From Mycoemilia scoparia (taxonomy: Eukaryota; Kickxellomycota; Kickxellomycetes; Kickxellales; Kickxellaceae), in the NCBI GenBank assembly GCA_027575805.1, contig JANBPU010000045.1, forward strand, positions 37,068 to 101,067: a stretch of DNA of 64,000 nt, in the 5' to 3' direction. Every line of letters starts with the position of its first letter. Position 1 is the stretch's first letter. Position numbers and translations under genes: made by a program. This document shows positions 51,443-63,506 of this stretch, one piece after another. A model generated the notes under the pieces. It saw only the letters and a program-made list of their open reading frames with translations. It was not told the DNA's origin and searched no databases.

Positions 51443-54400
51443 CTATTGTGACATTTCACTGGTGATGAGACTGCTAAAGCATGTTTCTGCCATTCGGTGG
51501 AGACGGCTAAGTCTTTGGTCCTGGGCCAATGGCAGCTCTGTGAGTAACCTGGCATGACTCAAAAGCGTATCCTGGTCATCTTCACCATCTTGGTTTGAAA
51601 CCGATCTTGCCTTGGCTATGGCTGTTAGAGTGTTATCAACAGCCATTTCTGAATCAGCTGCGTCTGAATTAAATATTGAGGATGTCTGGGCACGTATGGC
51701 GTCGATTTCTTGAACCATACTTGAAACAATGGCGGCTGTGTGGGTGATAGCAACATCACGTTTCAAAGATGCAGCACTACTCTCACTGGAAGATTGCCAT
51801 TCAGTACACCACTTTCCAGCCAGGGCCTGATCTGGTTTTGATTTATCGTGCGAGTCAGATGTGCTCTTTACCTTTTGCAAAGTATAACGCGCTGAGAGGA
51901 TTGGTAGGGAGCGAAGCAATCCGGTCATGCGATGGTACATGGATTCTACCTGTTTTGCCATATCATTTAGAGTTGAAGAAGTTTGTTCGTCATCTTCCTC
52001 TTCTTGCTGAGTGATCTTGCGGAGAAGAACAGGAAGATCCTTCGAAAGGCTCAAGAATGTGTTATATACATCACCACCATTTTCCCAAGACTCAGTTGAA
52101 AGCTGGCCCTGTTCAACTGCTACCTGGAGAGGTTTCAAAACACGAGCAAGCATGTTGTAATCGCCACAGAGGATTGCATCTGGAGCAATTCTGGTCATAA
52201 CTAGGTTATGAGCCGTGTGGAAACGGCCAACCAAGAGCAACCAGCGGGTTTCATCAAGTAAGTAGCGAGGAAGGGGCGTAAGCAGAGATGTCGGAGTAAC
52301 TCTTTCCACAGAAGTAGTGGCAGTAGAGTCGCGCCATGAATCCCACGAGAGTTTGGTGTTTTGGAATGTTTGCTTCGGATTAAGAGGGTAGATAGATGGA
52401 TTAGAGTGAGTTTCCACCCAGTTTCTATCATAACGGGCTCTAATTGCCTTTGCTTCGTATAGCCATGAAATGGGAATCTTGAGCTGTTCAACTATGAAGA
52501 TTTCATCCTCAGTAGCCCAGCTGGCATTTCGGATATCCTGTGCAACGGGCCACATGGCTCCTTCTGTAGTAGAATCGTCATCGGTAGAAATAAGATCATC
52601 AAATGCTGCTGTTGATGATTGAACAGAACGAGTGAGGAGCTCACGAATCGTATGTTCACGAAGATGGGTGGAGCTCAAATGGAGGAGAGAAAAGATAGCC
52701 CACTTCCAAAGTCCCAATTGTTCAAGTTGAGCAGTGACCTGAATAACCATTGCATCCATCGATCCATTTTCGTCTTCAAAGCCACGAGCACCTTTTACTC
52801 GGTTAAACAGCCAGCTTAGTATGTATGGCAAGAGCATATCGGCACGAGATGAGCCAAACGCGCGTGGAACAAGGGCCTTTTCAAGGCAGTAGGTTGGGTC
52901 AGCATATAACAAGAGAAGCTGATAAACGCAATCCCACTCCTTACGAGAAACAGTTGATACTACAACGTCATTTGGAGCCTGGTTAGCCCAGTCATTCAAT
53001 GTACGAACTAGACGCTTGCGCTGAGATCCCAGAGACCAAGTGGGCAGTGGCGGGGCGGCATGGTTACTTGCAAATAATTCAGAGTACTCTTGTATGGCGG
53101 TCTCTATGGTAGAGTCTGTGTTTCTGGCATACCATAGTTGTATGCCAAATGCCCGCTTCCAGTCAAGACCAAGACACAGATCAAGCTTTGTACCAGATTG
53201 AGTGTCTCCAGTAATACTAACAGAGGTATTGCCAGCAAGTAGCTCATAGACGCGGCGATAGCTTTTGTCAATGAATTCGTCAGACTTAGACTGTCTCCAG
53301 GTGTTCAGTTGGGATAGGATATCTTCACGGAATGTTGAGTCTGCACCACCACCTCCAACGCAGCCTTGGCCGATTTGGGAAAGGAGAGTAGCAAGACGGT
53401 AATCTCTGTGCGATATGGCAGTTAAACAGGCCGATTCGATATCTTGGGCGGTCAATAGCGCCCATATTGATGATGCAGATGAGCTGTTAGAAGAAGCAGA
53501 AAGCAAATCTTTCTGAACTGCTCCACTTACGGCCTTCTGAAGCCACTTGGTGAGCCTTTGCTTTCTCTGTATATTGGTTACATGTGCTCCATATTGGCGA
53601 TCTTCGAGGCTAAAAATGGAGCTGCCAGCTAACTGTGGGTTTTGAATATCATCGAATAGTGCCTCAGAAAGGCTACAAAGAAGACACTCCTCCTCAGTAT
53701 ACGCAGAGTCCCCCGACATCGTGGAATGGAGAGAAGCAAATGTGGCTCCTGGCGACAGGGGCTTTACTAGTGGGACTTCACTTCCTTCTTCAATACCAAT
53801 AATAGAATTTGAAAGTTGGAACTCGAGAATCTTTTGGTGGCGGATAATCTGATGCTCATATGATTTCAGAGGTTCTTGATCCGCAGTATCTATATCGCCA
53901 TCAGCGGGGTTTGGCGAAGAAATGGATTTGGGATCTTGATTCTCATGAAAATAAGTACTCTTCTGGTCACTAAATAGGGGAACCTTTTCTATAATAACCT
54001 TTGATGTTGGACTTTGGGTGGAGGAGTCATTAAGAACCCTAACAAGAAGTCCATTCGGTGCAAAACAAACACGAGAGCTTCGCGCCATCATTAGACCAGC
54101 ATCAATGCCACACTTGCTTTGACCATGCGCAATAGAGCCAGAGTATGGAACAGATTCCTGGCAGACATCACGGGCCCACATCTTAAAATACTTTCGGGGA
54201 GGCTCTCTATTTGCTGTATAAGATTCATCAAAGCTACTAGCTTTGTTAGTCGCCTGTTGAACCAAGGCATCGCTGTCACTTCCGGTTCCAAATGATGCTC
54301 TTGCTTCCATGCCACCCAGTACACTTGATGGTGTAGAATGAAGCGACTGACCAAAAGTGTCAGCTGGCGATCTTTGGCTACGCTTTGCGGAAAAATGGCG

Positions 54401-57400
54401 GTGAGGTGTTGGTGGAACTCGGGTAGCCGGAGCTCGCATTGGTGAGGCTGTAGAATGTGTGCTAGCTTTAATGGGTCTCTGGTGTAAGGCGGACTTGGTT
54501 GCGTGTTTCTTTTGGGGCATAGGGCTAAGAGCCTGTGTCGAGGTTTTGAATAAGGACATCATCTTTACCTGAGTATCAGAGGAAAATTCATCCCTTCCTC
54601 TAGTAAAATTAAAGTTGGGCTTGAACTGTGATGCCTCTGCATTTGTATCTGAACCAAGACCATCATCAGCATAGCCTGGAGACCTAACAGGTAATCCAGT
54701 ACCCAGTTTGCCACCGAAATTATCTGTGCCAAAAACAAACTCATTGTTTGGTTTCCCATGAGTCCGAAAAGTCCCCTCATTGTCATAATCAAAGTCTCGA
54801 ATATTGCCACCCTCATCTTCTGAGCTCGTTGGAGTTTTCAAGCTCACTGGGCCGTATAATGAATCGTCAGAGTCACCATCGTCGGCGTTGCGTTTGATTG
54901 ATCCAAATGTTGGTACGGGCTTGTTATCACCTGGCTTTTGAGCTTGCTTGTTTTCTGGGCGTTCAGCCACCGCGAGCCGTGCCCGATCTGAGGCCACGGT
55001 GGCTTTAACAAAACCCTGCGAGCTTTTCTTTGGTTGGCTTGAGAGTGCTTGTCCATTCTTGTCTTCTTCTTCATAATCGTCGTCGTCGTCATCGTCGTCG
55101 TCGTCATCATCATCATCAAGGCCATAGCGAGAAAAGTGATGGACCTTGAATATCCATGTTCCATTAACAAAGTCTTCAAACTCAGTTTCTGCTACTTTCT
55201 TTAGACGTTTGATGTGTTTCTTAACTCTTATGTCATCCATCTTTTGCAGTTGCTTTCTTGTTGATTTATCAATTGGCCAGCAGTTATCAAGTGAGATGCG
55301 AGCAGGAACATTAAGACCCTCTCCACGAGGTGGCTTCAAGTTCTCGTCAGGGTATACAGTGCAAACTCTATCTGAGAATAGAATCACTCCACCAGCGATA
55401 GAGGCAAGAGATCCAACACGGCTTAGGTCGACTTTTTGAAGGAATCTGACCTGTCCAACCCCATATCGACCAACAGTGAAGTCTTTGACAGACTGTAATT
55501 TCTTTGGTGGCATGGCACGAAGCTCTTCAAGAGTAGGAGACATCCAATAGGATGATGCATCATGTGTTTCAACGTCAAGTTCATCATCGATAATCTCTTC
55601 CATGGTTTCACCAAATTCCAGGACAGGCTTCTCATCAGTATTTTGTGCCAGAGAAATGACCTTTGTGTTGCCAAATGGTGATTCTTGGGAACCATTAGTA
55701 GGAGTATCGATTAGAGTTGTGGTAGCCAATGTTTTTGATCTTGATCTATTGGGATCTGCTGGTGATGCGAATGAACCATTAGTGTCAAGACTTTGGTTAG
55801 AAAGTATACTACTGTTGGCATCAACTGATTTGCCCAAAGTTCCGTTTGACCCAGTGAGATTGCCATTCGGAACAGCGTGTCCGGAAAGTGGGGATGCTGC
55901 TGTGTTAGTAGCGAATTCATCACCACCAGCTGGCGTCTTGCTTTGTGACTTTCCAGGAGTTCTAGAGACTGAGAAGCTGGGCTTCTTTGTAATAACTAAT
56001 CTCTTGACACTGGGGTTGGGTATTTTGGCATCCGGGGAAAGGAACCCATCCTTATTAAAGAGACCAAGGCTTCCGGATGCTTTCAATGGTGTCTTTGTGC
56101 CAGAAGGTTGTACAGGAGTATTTGAAGAAGGAGTGATAGTGGTGAATCCTCGCGAGCGGAGTCTTGATGCACTCATTGCACTTCTGGGGGTGGTTAGCTG
56201 GTGGATGTTAATAGGGCGTTTCTTGCTTCCAGGAGTTCCACCAACCTTACTAGCACCAGGTCGAGCTGGGGTGGCAAGAGGGTTGGACATCTGTGTCTTG
56301 ACATCAGGCTTCGAGGATGTTGAAATTAGACTGGCAAATAGGGGGTTATTTCCATAGGGATTTTGGGTGATCTGGGCTTGAAGTAAGTTAGCGACATTAT
56401 TACCAGTATTGGCCACATTGGTAGTTCCGCCCAAAGCACCTCCTGCATTGGTTGAGGTATTTGTATTTCCAAAGAGGCTGGTGCCTCCGAATCCAGTGTT
56501 CGCAACTGTATTGCTTGTGTTTCCAAAGTTGCTGCCAGTCCCAGTGTTACCAAAAAGGCTTGTACCCGTACCAGTACCAGCGCCCAATCCTGAATTCTGA
56601 CCACTATTTCCAAACAAACTAGTAGTAGAAGAAACAGCAGGCTTTGTTGTCAAGGTGTTGCCAAATAAGCTCCCTCCAATTCCAGTATTGGTGCTGGCTG
56701 TATTGTTAGTTCCAAATCCACCAAAGAGACTGGAAGTGTTGCCAGTGCCAGCAGCTGAGGTAGCTGTGTTTCCAAATCCACCAAAACCACTGCTTGTTCC
56801 GCCAGTTCCAAATGTAGAAGATCCGCCTCCGAACAACGATCCGGCATTACCTGCAGTGGAGGTATTGGTGCCTCCAGCTGCTGCATTTTGACCAAATCCG
56901 CCAAATCCACCGCCAGTGCCTGCTGCAGATGTTGCAGTGTTTGTTCCAAACCCACCACCAAACAGCGACCCAGTATTACCTGCACCAGAGGTGTTGGTGG
57001 TATTATTGGCGCCAAATGCGCCAGTGCCAAAACCAGTGCCAGTGCCAGTGCTTCCAAAGCCCCCAGTTGTACCAGTGTTGCCGAAAGCGGATGTTGTATT
57101 GTTAGCTGTGTTAGATGTGGCTCCAAATGCAGAAGTACCAGTATTCGAACCAAATCCTGATGTTGTGTTAGCACTGTTTCCAGAGCCAAACAGTGAACCT
57201 GAAGTCCCACCGAATCCTGTAGTTCCGCTGCCAAACCCGGTAGTTTTAGGAGCTGTTGATCCAAATGCCGATGTTCCCGTGGTTTGAGCACCGAATGCAC
57301 CTGTGCCCTGTGAAGTTGAAGCGCCAAATGCACTCTGGTTACCGGTGCTTCCAAAAGCAGATCCAGAGCCAAACCCTGTGGTGGGCTTGTTAGCAGTACT

Positions 57401-58697
57401 ACCAAATCCACCTCCTAAGGTGGAGTTTCCGAAAGTCGAAGTGGCCGGTGTAGAGGTTGATCCAAATCCTCCAAACCCTGTAGTTGACTTGTTGGCAGAA
57501 CCAAAGGATCCAAATCCAGTAGTGCCTCCACCAGAGCCAAATCCCGTGCTTTGGGCCGTGGTGCTTCCAAAGGGATTGGATGTTGCCGTGCTCGTGCCAG
57601 CCCCAAATCCTCCAAACCCTGTGTTAGTAGCAGTGCTAGCTGCACCAAATCCAGGCGTGGAAGTAGTAGTAGTAGTACTATTAGCATTCGCAGCAGGGGT
57701 AGCCCCGAAACCTCCAAACCCACCAGACGTTGCAGTTTGGCCAAATCCACCACCAAACCCGCCTGCCTTGTTGGCGTAGTTACTTCTTGTCCTCCCCAAT
57801 TCATAATCTTTTAGACGAAGCTCATCACGGGAAAAGTTGGAATAGTGTGGCATGCAGGTTATGCATTGAATAGGCTGACTTATTGCGGTGTTGGGATCAT
57901 TTTTTCTAAGCTGAACTTGAAAGGGGGTTTCAGCAAATGGTACGTCCGCAGTGCCATTATTAACGCTATTGGCATTCCCTGTGGCATTAGTTGCGCCAAA
58001 CGTAGTGGAGCCGAAGCCGCTAGTGGAGGGGGTACTCGAGCCAAAGGCTGACCCGGCAGTGGAGGAGCCAAATCCGGTGCCTCCTGCTCCTAAAAACATT
58101 TGCAAATAAAATAAAAATAAGGAATGAGAAGGAAAAGCGAAGCCAAACAATACAGAAAAAAGTTCTATATAAATAAATATATGTATATATATATATGAGG
58201 AAAAGAGGAACAATAATTACTAAAGCCGGTTGATTGATTAGTAGCACCTCCACCAAAGGCATTTCCAGTGTTTTGAGAACCAAATCCTATAGAAAATTAT
58301 AGGTTAATGTTACACGATGCCCGCAATAGTCTAGAACATTGGATATGATGCCCAGGATGGTCACAGCTTACCTGTTCCAGTGTTTTGAGCCCAAGACTTT
58401 GTAGAGCCATTGCCAAAGCCCGTGGTGCCCCCGCCTGAAGAAAAGGCACTTCCGAAACCTATAGAGACATTTGTTCATATACATTAGCCTGCAAGAGTCA
58501 TAGCATAGTAGTGTTCAGAGAATAGTATTTTCCGAAGCCACGGATCTTTAAATTATGTGACGAAAGGTCCATGAGCTCAAAAGGATGCCGAGGAGGAGCT
58601 TACCTCCACCAGTGCTCCCGAATCCGGTGCCCGTTTGGTTTGGCTTGTTAAGACCACCTCCAGATCCAAAACCTGAGAGGGAATTCTGCCAGTTCAT
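51443..58697 (-). CDS. NUP98-96: Nup98-Nup96 nucleoporin precursor (autoproteolytic)
   Basis: A nuclear-pore precursor of 2297 residues (S. pombe Nup189 and animal Nup98-96 type; Nup145 in budding yeast). Exons: 58697-58604, 58458-58372, 58286-58221 and 58089-51443, all joined in phase 1. The first roughly 650 residues are FG/GLFG repeats rich in Gly, Ser, Thr and Asn, with a GLEBS Rae1/Gle2-binding motif (QPIQCITCMPHYSNFSRDEL, about residues 148-167) inside. Then comes a Pro/Ser linker and the S59 autopeptidase domain (YWMSPTLEELRAMPPKKL, FTVGRYGVGQVRFL) ending in the cleavage site HHF|SRYGL after residue 1068. The new C-terminal protein (1229 residues, Nup96-like) starts SRYGL and runs at once into fourteen aspartates, then an acidic disordered segment and the helical solenoid that binds the Y complex. 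Confidence 0.97.
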
Positions 58698-59539
58698 TAC
58701 AAGTTAGTCAAAGACGTGTAAAAGAACAATAAAGCTCGATCTTGGGGTTCTTTGCTGTGAGAAGCTATGGCTACAATATGTAGTGCGTGGGGAAATCCGC
58801 TGAATATCTCACACACAATCTTTTTCAAATTATGCTTGAGGTAAAGGAATGTAATAACACACAAAGTTTTTGTAAGTTGTAAATGAAATTAAGTGCCAGA
58901 TATGTAGGTAGGTAGGTAGGCAGGCAGATAGGTATGTGTATGTGTGTGTGTGTGTGTGTGCCGAATAGCAAGAAAAAGAGCAGAAGGCAGGAGACAGTGC
59001 TGACCACCTTTATTTTTTGCAAAGAGAATTTATGAAGAGCAAAGTAGAAAAGCTGGGCTTAGGGTGTGTGTGTTTTGGACAAGCAAAAGCTCACACAGCT
59101 GTGGGAACACACACTGCCCACCCTGAGCAACAGCTGATGAGTGGCTAATTTTTTTCCAACACAAAATCTGTGTTTATACTTTGGTGAAATGGCATGGGCT
59201 CACGAGCTTTTTCCCAGTTGATAGCAAAACAGAATCTGTCAGCGAGCAATTTCTCCACAAGCCTGTTGTCTATGAGCCGAAGCGCCATTCTTCTGTTAGC
59301 CCTCCCCCTCCATAGTCTTCAGAGAAACTTTGTATGCAAACCTTAAAAGAAAAAATGATGCCAACTAATAGACTTTTCTCCATTAATCCGCCGCAAGCAT
59401 TCTTTGCTGCATACGCTCATCGAATTTATACAGTCACGTGTTTGGACTACTAGAAGTATAGCAAGAATATTTATTTTGTACGTTATGTAAAGATGAAAAC
59501 TTATGGAAAATAGCATTTTGGTAGGGTTATAAGCAAAGC
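58698..59539. other. intergenic, Nup98-96 5' flank / RPA135 3' flank
   Basis: An 842-bp gap containing a GGTA then GT microsatellite at 58905-58960. Short frames are unsupported. The promoter of Nup98-96 must lie here. Confidence 0.5.
58905..58960. repeat. GGTA / GT microsatellite
   Basis: Three or four GGTA units, diverged GGCA and GATA units, then about ten GT units. It is a compound array, likely length-variable. Confidence 0.85.
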
Positions 59540-62500
59540 TTATTTGACTGTGAGCTGGAGCTTGATGTTCATTGCTGTGAGCTCGGTTGCAAGGTATCTG
59601 AAGACCTGGGGAACGGAGATAAGTGAGACATTGTCACCACTGTGGCAAACACCGCAAGTAAGATCCAGGTTGTTGAGCGCATTCTGGCCGGTGATTCTGG
59701 CACCGATGGACTCCTTCAAAAGCTGGGAGGAGCTGGGGTCTGAAGGATCGCTGGCCATCTCGCTCCCGCCTTTGTATGTGACATTGTTTCCGGATGGAAC
59801 AGCTATCGAGGTCAGAAGACCACCGCAGCCGGCACAGGCGTAGGCCTGAGAGTAGTCAGAGCAGTTCATGAGACGATCTTGGAGCAAGTATGCCGTACCG
59901 TGAGCAAGAAGCGAATCACGCTCCATTTCACCCAAACGAATACCACCGCCTCTCTTGCGGCCCTTGATGGGCTGGTGGGTGAGGGGATCAACTGGACCAG
60001 TGGTACGGACTTGGTACTTGTCGTTTACCATGTGACGCAGGCGCTGGTAGTATACAACACCAATGTAGATATCGGCATAGAGCTCCGTTCCAGTGATGCC
60101 AGAATACATTGGCTCATTGCCGTGGTAGTTGAAACCAGCAACGCGAAGCTGCTCGCCAAAGTAGTCTGCGGCAGTGTGGGTCTCGCTGAACTGGAATGGC
60201 GTGGCATCCTGCGCTACACCGTGGAGAGCACCGGCTTTTCCGGCAATGGACTCAACAAACATACCGATCGTCATACGGGATGGGAAAGCATGTGGGTTGA
60301 TAATAACATCGGGCTGGATCCCAGATTCAGTGAATGGCATATCAATGGCCGGGAACTTGGTTGAGCAAACACCCTTTTGTCCATGACGGGACGAGAACTT
60401 GTCACCAATGACGGGTGAACGAGGTACACGGAAGGTGATTTGAACTTGCTGGAGCTCTTGCTCTGGGCTTCCGGACTCGGCAGTAATAAGTCGTACGGAC
60501 TCAACAATGGCTGGCTCTCCAGAGTACCTTTTAAGAACATAGCGGCAACGGATATCATCAAAGTATGAGAGGATTGGGTCGCCATCCTTGAGACGAGTTC
60601 CAACATGAGGAAGACCATCGGTCCCAATGAAGTCATGATGATCCTGAGAGTTTGGATCAAGGCCGTAATGGCAAGTGATGGGGTCGCCATGCTTGCGGAA
60701 CTCGCTCAGATCATACATGTGAGTCTTGTAGATTGTGCCATAACCAAACCCACGCTCGTGGCTGCTCTTGTTCAGAATCATAGCGTCTTCCATATCATAG
60801 CCAGTGTAGCTGATTACGGCCACAACAGCGTTGGTTCCGTTGGGGTATCCATCTACACCGTATTGGTCGTAGAGAGCCGGGCGAACAACCGGTGTCTGGC
60901 CATTCTGGATGCGGTAGAGCTTGTTATCGCAGCGATAAGCAAGCGATTGAGCAGGCGTGCCCATTGTCTGTTTACCCATCTGGCATTGGTACATATTACG
61001 GGGAGACTGGTTGAAGTCGCAGAATGGGGTCAAGTTAGCTACTACCGAGAGCATGTGTGTGGGGTGGACTTCCATGTGGGTTGTTTCTCCAGGGCGGATA
61101 TCCTCATCAAGGCAAGCGATTTCCATATAAACCTGCTCAAAGGGCCCAAGGATATCCTCCTTCTGGGTGGATAGATGCTTGACTGGGCGAATGAATCTTG
61201 CAGGGGTTGAGAACAAGAAAAGACCCGGCCACTGACCACCGTGGCTGTAGGGAACGTATCCTATTTCAAGGTCTTTGGGAATCTTGTATGGGCTGTTTTC
61301 GTCAAGCTTGAGGACACGAAGCTGATCAGCAATGTCCTTGGCTGCCTCGGTAGTACAGAAACCAACAATACGGCCGTCGATCTGGACAGTTACTAGCTGG
61401 CTGGAAGACTTTGTGGCGAGTGTTGGAGAACCTGGAGAAACACCAAGATCCCAAAGTGCCTCTTCAAGCCCGGTTGTATCCTGGATGCGTGATGTGATTC
61501 GGCAAACATGAGTCAAGTGATTCAAAAGACCACAAGGAGAGCCGTCAGGAGTATGGACAGGGCACATGAATCCCCAACTCTCAGGAAGCAGCTTACGGAC
61601 TGCCGTTGTCTTGAGCTCGGCAAAGAAAGCGCCACGATGGATGCACCGGAAGTGAGACAGATAACGCAAAAAGTTCAGCTTTTCGGCGACAACAGTAAAA
61701 CCCGTGGTTTGCTGAAGATCCATGCCAGTTTGCGAGACCAAGTTACCAGTAGCCAAAAAGTATTGCATCTTTCTGCCCACATCAACAGTAACCCTCTGGA
61801 AGACTCTTTGAAGGTATCTCTTGTTGGTGAAATCGACGACCTCAGGCTTACGCCTGACATCCATTAGGACCTGGGCACGGATATTGTTCAAGTAGTCGTC
61901 CAGCTTTTCTTTGACGATTCCGAGATATATATGGCCGGGCATGTATGCCTCCTGGCACTGCATAGAATCGGGATTTTCGACCTGACAGTCACCGTTAACT
62001 GTTGCGTAGAGCTTACGGATCATGTAGACAAGCAGGTTGTATTTGTCGCGTCTTTCATCCAGATGGACCATGATGAACTTGCTAAGCAAGAAACTGCCGA
62101 CTTCAACATTGCTCATGTCCTCTGGAAGACCAAGAACAACACGGAACTTGTCGCCAAGGTATGAGAGACATTGCTCGCGGGAGAACACAGAGTATTGTTT
62201 CAGAGCTCTCAACAGCAACTCAACACGGTCAGTAACGAATGTGTCATCCGACTTGTTTTGAACAAGGCTTTCAAATATCTCTCGATCGGTGGCTCCAGTC
62301 AAAGCCTTTAGAAGGAGGGCAATGGGAACCAGATATTCCTGTTTACGGATGGTAAAGCGAAGCATAAGCTGGCCAGTGGTAATATAGTGCAGAGTAAGCG
62401 TCTTGGAAGTCTGATCTCTCTGGACACAACGGATTTGGGTGGCAAACTGGGTGAATCCTGGACCGCGGTTCTTGTAGGAGGGACGAATGATCGAAATGAC

Positions 62501-63106
62501 GTGGTTTCGTTTAGGTGCGACCAGAAGTCTGATAATCTTTTCGTTACCATTGATGATGAAGTAACCGCCCATTTCCTCGCATTCTTCTTTGTGCTTTATA
62601 AGTTCTAGTGGGCCCATACCCTGAATATTACACCTGTTGGATTTTACCATGACGGGAATATTGCCCAAGTTTTTGGTCTCGACGTTAAGTGGGCCACCAT
62701 TTACTCTCCAGCAAAAGTTGGCAGTGAGCTTTCCGCGGTATGTGATCCCGCGCTCACGACATTCTGCAGGGAAAACCAAGTGATCTGACGAGACATGATC
62801 GCGCTCGGAAACTGCTGGCTTCCCCAGGTTGACGCCCTCAAACCAAAACTCGATGTGATTTCCTAGTCCGTCGTTTCCACGGTAATCGAACACCTTGCGT
62901 TTACCCAGATCTTCGACAGCAAGGTCGATAAGGGGTGGAACCTTTGACCCGGCTCTCTCCCATATGGTGTTGAAAGACTCGATATGGGGTGTGGTGAGCT
63001 CCTGTAAGGCAGGGTACTCAAAAGAGTTGTTGGGATTAACAGCTTTTTTCTGCCTCCTGAGCGTATTAAAGCTTGTCTTCTTCATTGTCTTGGTATTTAT
63101 AGCCAT
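59540..63106 (-). CDS. RPA135: RNA polymerase I second-largest subunit
   Basis: The beta-like subunit of Pol I, 1188 residues (yeast Rpa135 has 1203), single exon. I place the start at the ATG at 63106 (AAAACCATGGCT, a good context); the frame is open further upstream to a GTG at 63163 but there is no ATG there. Pol I-specific features: the N-terminal YPALQELTTPHIESFNTIWE; the core LNFLRYLSHFRCIHRGAFF, CPVHTPDGSPCGLLNH, GYDMEDAMILNKSS and the active-centre GDKFSSRHGQKGVCS (the lysine and arginine lining the active site are present); the C-terminal zinc site with CAGC and CGVC pairs. It is divergent from the eEF2 gene about 400 bp away, both serving ribosome production. Confidence 0.97.
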   Translation of the reverse strand: MAINTKTMKKTSFNTLRRQKKAVNPNNSFEYPALQELTTPHIESFNTIWERAGSKVPPLIDLAVEDLGKRKVFDYRGNDGLGNHIEFWFEGVNLGKPAVSERDHVSSDHLVFPAECRERGITYRGKLTANFCWRVNGGPLNVETKNLGNIPVMVKSNRCNIQGMGPLELIKHKEECEEMGGYFIINGNEKIIRLLVAPKRNHVISIIRPSYKNRGPGFTQFATQIRCVQRDQTSKTLTLHYITTGQLMLRFTIRKQEYLVPIALLLKALTGATDREIFESLVQNKSDDTFVTDRVELLLRALKQYSVFSREQCLSYLGDKFRVVLGLPEDMSNVEVGSFLLSKFIMVHLDERRDKYNLLVYMIRKLYATVNGDCQVENPDSMQCQEAYMPGHIYLGIVKEKLDDYLNNIRAQVLMDVRRKPEVVDFTNKRYLQRVFQRVTVDVGRKMQYFLATGNLVSQTGMDLQQTTGFTVVAEKLNFLRYLSHFRCIHRGAFFAELKTTAVRKLLPESWGFMCPVHTPDGSPCGLLNHLTHVCRITSRIQDTTGLEEALWDLGVSPGSPTLATKSSSQLVTVQIDGRIVGFCTTEAAKDIADQLRVLKLDENSPYKIPKDLEIGYVPYSHGGQWPGLFLFSTPARFIRPVKHLSTQKEDILGPFEQVYMEIACLDEDIRPGETTHMEVHPTHMLSVVANLTPFCDFNQSPRNMYQCQMGKQTMGTPAQSLAYRCDNKLYRIQNGQTPVVRPALYDQYGVDGYPNGTNAVVAVISYTGYDMEDAMILNKSSHERGFGYGTIYKTHMYDLSEFRKHGDPITCHYGLDPNSQDHHDFIGTDGLPHVGTRLKDGDPILSYFDDIRCRYVLKRYSGEPAIVESVRLITAESGSPEQELQQVQITFRVPRSPVIGDKFSSRHGQKGVCSTKFPAIDMPFTESGIQPDVIINPHAFPSRMTIGMFVESIAGKAGALHGVAQDATPFQFSETHTAADYFGEQLRVAGFNYHGNEPMYSGITGTELYADIYIGVVYYQRLRHMVNDKYQVRTTGPVDPLTHQPIKGRKRGGGIRLGEMERDSLLAHGTAYLLQDRLMNCSDYSQAYACAGCGGLLTSIAVPSGNNVTYKGGSEMASDPSDPSSSQLLKESIGARITGQNALNNLDLTCGVCHSGDNVSLISVPQVFRYLATELTAMNIKLQLTVK

Positions 63107-63506
63107 GGTTTTGTGGTGGTGGTGCCGGTAATAGGTTAAAAAGACTCTGTCAGGCCACGCCACGCACTGCTGCTGGTAAAAAAGACTTTAGCTGGAAAAG
63201 AAAAGTAAAGGCAACGTATCTTGACCATTTTATTCTATCTTATACTTTTTTAACTCGTTTTGCTGTTTTTAGCTCCAAAAACTTTACATCAAAAATTGAT
63301 CTGATCTGCTGACTTGATCAGAGCCGCATTTTCATTTTGGCAGTTAACTTTGATTACCAATCGCATCCTAAAGAGAAGCTTTCTCTCTAGCTTCACGAGC
63401 AATTCCTAGCCAAGACCTCTAGAAATATAGCTTGATAGACATCTCCGAGTAAACGTTGCTCCATCTGCTATTTCCATCCATCGATATTTATATATACTAT
63501 TAGAAA
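63107..63506. promoter_or_regulatory. divergent promoter region, RPA135/eEF2
   Basis: About 400 bp between the RPA135 ATG (63106, minus) and the eEF2 ATG (63507, plus). It is AT-rich near the plus-strand start, with TATTTATATATACT at 63484-63497, too close to the eEF2 ATG to be a standard TATA box. No conserved ribosome-biogenesis element was identified by eye. Confidence 0.5.

Noticed and set aside
57303..57779. Pro/Val-rich plus-strand frames over 55.6-57.8 kb
   Set aside because: They are mirror readings of the Gly/Phe-rich FG repeats of the nucleoporin.
51443..58213. Reading the Nup98-96 protein from an ATG at 58213
   Set aside because: The first roughly 41 residues of that frame are an AT-rich intron translation (Phe/Tyr/Ile-rich); splicing at 58089 links to three FG-repeat exons upstream with matching phases.
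63107..63163. Longer RPA135 N-terminus starting at 63163
   Set aside because: That start is a GTG in the promoter gap; the ATG at 63106 has a good context and gives the family length.
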